Part shown: piece after piece, positions 62,273-64,000 of the stretch
How the letters are laid out: the number at the start of each line of letters is the position of its first letter
How positions within the stretch are numbered: position 1 is the first letter of the stretch
Source of the DNA: CAG-488 sp051881315
GTDB taxonomy: Bacteria; Bacillota; Clostridia; Oscillospirales; Acutalibacteraceae
DNA length: 64,000 nucleotides
Assembly (NCBI GenBank): GCA_051881315.1
Contig: JBJEPQ010000029.1
Location: 1 to 64,000, forward strand
Direction: 5' to 3'
Translations under genes and position numbers: made by a program
The notes under the pieces: model-generated
Seen by the model: the letters and a program-made list of their open reading frames with translations, nothing else
The model's database searches: none
Told to the model about the DNA's origin: nothing

Positions 62273-63016
62273 ATGAATTGCATAACTGAAACGGTTATCG
62301 GAATAGCGTTGCCGTTCATCGGAACTTCGATCGGTGCGGCGGCGGTATTCTTTATGAAAAAGGGGGCAAATCCCCGTTTCCACCGTGCAATGCTCGGCTT
62401 TGCGGCAGGGGTTATGACGGCGGCTTCGGTATGGTCGCTGCTTATCCCGGCAATAGAGGCAGCAGGCTCGTGGATTCCTGCGGTTGCAGGCTTTCTGAGC
62501 GGTACGGCAGGTATGATGCTGCTTGACTTTCTCGTCCCGGAAATCAAGACAGACGAAACGCGGCCGCCAAAGCTCGGAGAAAGTCTGATGCTTTTCATAG
62601 CGGTCACGCTCCACAATATCCCGGAGGGAATGGCGGTCGGCGTTGCTTTTTCGGGTGCGCTCAGCGGCGTAATTCCGCCCTCCGAAGCGCTCACGCTTTC
62701 AATCGGAATATCTGTCCAGAACTTCCCTGAGGGCACGATAATTTCCGCTCCTCTCATCACGGACGGAATGACGAAGAAGCGTGCGTTTTTGTACGGAGTA
62801 ATATCGGGTGCGGTCGAGCCGATAGCGGCGGCGTTGACGGTTCTGCTCACATGGCTTGTTTCTCCGATACTTCCGTTCGTGCTTTCCTTTGCCGCAGGAG
62901 CGATGATATACGTTGTGTCGCAGGAGCTTATTCCGCAGGCAAAAAGCCGCATAGGCACGGCAGGAACGGCTGTCGGCTTTGCACTGATGATGCTTCTTGA
63001 TGTTGCGATGGGCTGA
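62273..63016 (+). CDS. ZIP-family metal transporter
   Basis: This 247-residue protein has eight hydrophobic segments and the signature metal-site helices VTLHNIPEGMAVG and ISVQNFPEGTIIS (HNxPEG and NxPEG). The usual His-rich loop between helices 3 and 4 is short and lacks His. Family members carry Zn(II) and other divalent metals into the cytoplasm. The predicted start ATG at 62273 has only a weak ribosome site. Confidence 0.9.
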   Translation: MNCITETVIGIALPFIGTSIGAAAVFFMKKGANPRFHRAMLGFAAGVMTAASVWSLLIPAIEAAGSWIPAVAGFLSGTAGMMLLDFLVPEIKTDETRPPKLGESLMLFIAVTLHNIPEGMAVGVAFSGALSGVIPPSEALTLSIGISVQNFPEGTIISAPLITDGMTKKRAFLYGVISGAVEPIAAALTVLLTWLVSPILPFVLSFAAGAMIYVVSQELIPQAKSRIGTAGTAVGFALMMLLDVAMG

Positions 63017-63036
63017 AAAATAATATCAAAAAACAG

Positions 63037-63065
63037 TTGACAAACGGAAAAGTATATGGTAATAT
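63037..63065 (+). promoter_or_regulatory. Promoter of the rplJL operon
   Basis: TTGACA (63037-63042), 17 nt, TAATAT (63060-63065) is a near-perfect vegetative promoter. The start would be near 63072, at the beginning of the L10 leader. Confidence 0.85.
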
Positions 63066-63072
63066 AACTAAG

Positions 63073-63250
63073 CTGTTCTTTTTCAAAGACAGCAGGTGCA
63101 TCAGCGTAATGGTTTAACGACCGCCTGCCGAGAATGGGAGCATACGATTACCGAAGCTTTTTCGGGTAAATATTTGTATGTCATATCCCTGTTCACGGTG
63201 AGTGGACAGGGATTATTTTTCGTTTATACGCACCTTATTTCATTGCATGA
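63073..63250 (+). ncRNA. Ribosomal protein L10 leader
   Basis: The segment contains AAGACAGCAGGTGCATCAGC and, after a gap, CCGCCTGCCGAGAA, the pairing core that binds the L10(L12)4 complex in Firmicutes leaders. A terminator hairpin (63185-63213, ATCCCTGT/ACAGGGAT core) with a T-rich tail lies at the end. Excess L10-L12 would favour termination and lower its own synthesis. Confidence 0.85.
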
Positions 63251-63262
63251 GAGGTGAAAAAC

Positions 63263-63772
63263 ATGCCAAGTGCAAGCGTTTTGGAACAGAAGAAGCAGAT
63301 CGTTGCTGCCGTTGCAGACAGAATCAGCAACTCATGCGCCGGCGTAATCGTAGATTACAAGGGTATTTCCGTTGCCGATGATACCGCTCTCCGTAAGGAG
63401 CTTCGTGAAGCAGGAGTTGAGTACACTGTTGTTAAGAATACTCTCCTCAAGCTCGCAATCAGCGGAACATCACTCGAAAGCATGAGCGAGGTTCTTGACG
63501 GAACAACAGCTCTCGCAACTTCCAAGGACGACTATGTAGCCGCAGCCCGTATCCTTAACAAGTATGCTGAGGATCACGACAACTTTGCTCTTAAAGCAGG
63601 TTATCTCGACGGTGAAGTAATGTCGATGGAGAAGCTCAAGGATCTTGCAAACCTTCCCTCGAGAGAAACATTGCTCTCTATGGTTGCAAATGTATTCAGC
63701 GCACCTATCGCAGGCTTTGCCCGTGCTGTTCAGGCTATCGCCGATAAGGCAGAAGCTCCCGCTGAGGCTTAA
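63263..63772 (+). CDS. rplJ: 50S ribosomal protein L10
   Basis: This 169-residue protein has the L10 pattern: SVLEQKKQIVAAVADRI, VIVDYKGISVADDTALRK, EYTVVKNTLLKLAI and a C-terminal L12-binding helix with an Ala-rich end. The ATG at 63263 with GAGAGGTG upstream is the right start, giving MPSAS. It forms the stalk base of the large subunit and is regulated by the leader before it. The usual rplK-rplA genes are not upstream; a ZIP transporter is. Confidence 0.96.
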   Translation: MPSASVLEQKKQIVAAVADRISNSCAGVIVDYKGISVADDTALRKELREAGVEYTVVKNTLLKLAISGTSLESMSEVLDGTTALATSKDDYVAAARILNKYAEDHDNFALKAGYLDGEVMSMEKLKDLANLPSRETLLSMVANVFSAPIAGFARAVQAIADKAEAPAEA

Positions 63773-63827
63773 TTGTCAGCGAAACTAAATTTAAAAATTA
63801 CAAAATTTATTATGGAGGTAAATTACC

Positions 63828-64000
63828 ATGGCATCAGAGAAAATTAATGCTATCGTTGAAGAGTTGAAGACTCTTTCAGTTCTTGAGCTTTCAGAGCTCG
63901 TACACGCAGTAGAAGAGGAGTTCGGCGTTTCCGCTGCAGCAGCAGTTGTTGCAGGTCCGGCAGTAGCAGGCCCGGCAGCTGAGGAGAAGACCGAGTTCGA
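63828..64000 (+). CDS. rplL: 50S ribosomal protein L7/L12 (5' part, cut by the window end)
   Basis: 57 codons are visible: MASEKINAIVEELKTLSVLE, then LSELVHAVEEEFGVSAAAAV and the Ala/Gly-Pro hinge. This is the dimerising N-terminal domain and hinge of L7/L12. TGGAGG stands before the ATG. It follows rplJ by 55 bp as usual. Confidence 0.95.
   Translation, partial: MASEKINAIVEELKTLSVLELSELVHAVEEEFGVSAAAAVVAGPAVAGPAAEEKTEF

Noticed and set aside
60640..62300. SAM or cobalamin riboswitch for the methionine operon
   Set aside because: The gap before metF is only about 25 nt and the gap before 62140 shows no recognisable conserved core.
62164..62958. Minus-strand frame of 264 codons
   Set aside because: Antisense to the ZIP transporter with its two PEG signatures; Ser/Ala/Pro-rich shadow.

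Overview
The window reads as the chromosome of an anaerobic Gram-positive bacterium of the class Clostridia. A Ruminococcus / Oscillospiraceae-type gut or rumen organism is the best guess. The grounds are strong AGGAGG-type ribosome binding sites, a Tad pilus set without outer-membrane parts, a Firmicutes-type (T7SSb-like) WXG100 secretion ATPase, an L10-leader rplJL operon and a methionine synthase whose reactivation domain is a separate gene. The lineage is inferred from gene families and style only.

Region 1 (1-3457) is the integrase-proximal end of an integrated element: a PemK/MazF-type toxin, three small excisionase-like HTH genes, a tyrosine recombinase, and then the 3' half of a tRNA-Arg(CCT) gene that marks the attachment site. 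Region 2 (3458-7133) is a decayed stretch: an AT-rich orphan gene with a nuclease-like signature, a neighbouring gene broken by two in-frame stops, an intact sugar O-acetyltransferase, fragments of EamA and YitT membrane proteins, and three copies of a related terminator hairpin.

Region 3 (7134-52708, all on the + strand) is the main content: about 45 kb combining (a) an XRE regulator flanked by two copies of one promoter module, (b) Ser/Thr kinases, PP2C phosphatases and FHA proteins, (c) a Tad/Flp type IVb pilus machine (TadA, TadZ, TadB, TadC, Flp pilin, TadV, TadE/TadG-like proteins with large surface domains), (d) a compact type VII-like secretion set (EssC-like ATPase with FHA domains, EsaB/YukD-like protein, three WXG100 proteins, a candidate effector with a DUF4176 partner, but no recognisable EsaA, EssA or EssB) and (e) a 3256-residue surface protein with a 1.12-kb internal super-repeat. 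Two proteins carry ETTVL motifs at exact 10-residue spacing, which look like phosphothreonine ligands for the FHA domains. I infer that kinase, phosphatase and FHA proteins control assembly or secretion by the combined machine.

Region 4 (52739-64000) is ordinary chromosome: a small lipoprotein, a fused and frameshifted 5'-nucleotidase/nucleoside hydrolase pseudogene, a GNAT acetyltransferase, an MGMT-like protein, a metF / reactivation-domain / metH cluster with a glycosyltransferase-like gene, a polytopic membrane protein, a ZIP metal transporter, and the L10 leader with rplJ and the start of rplL.
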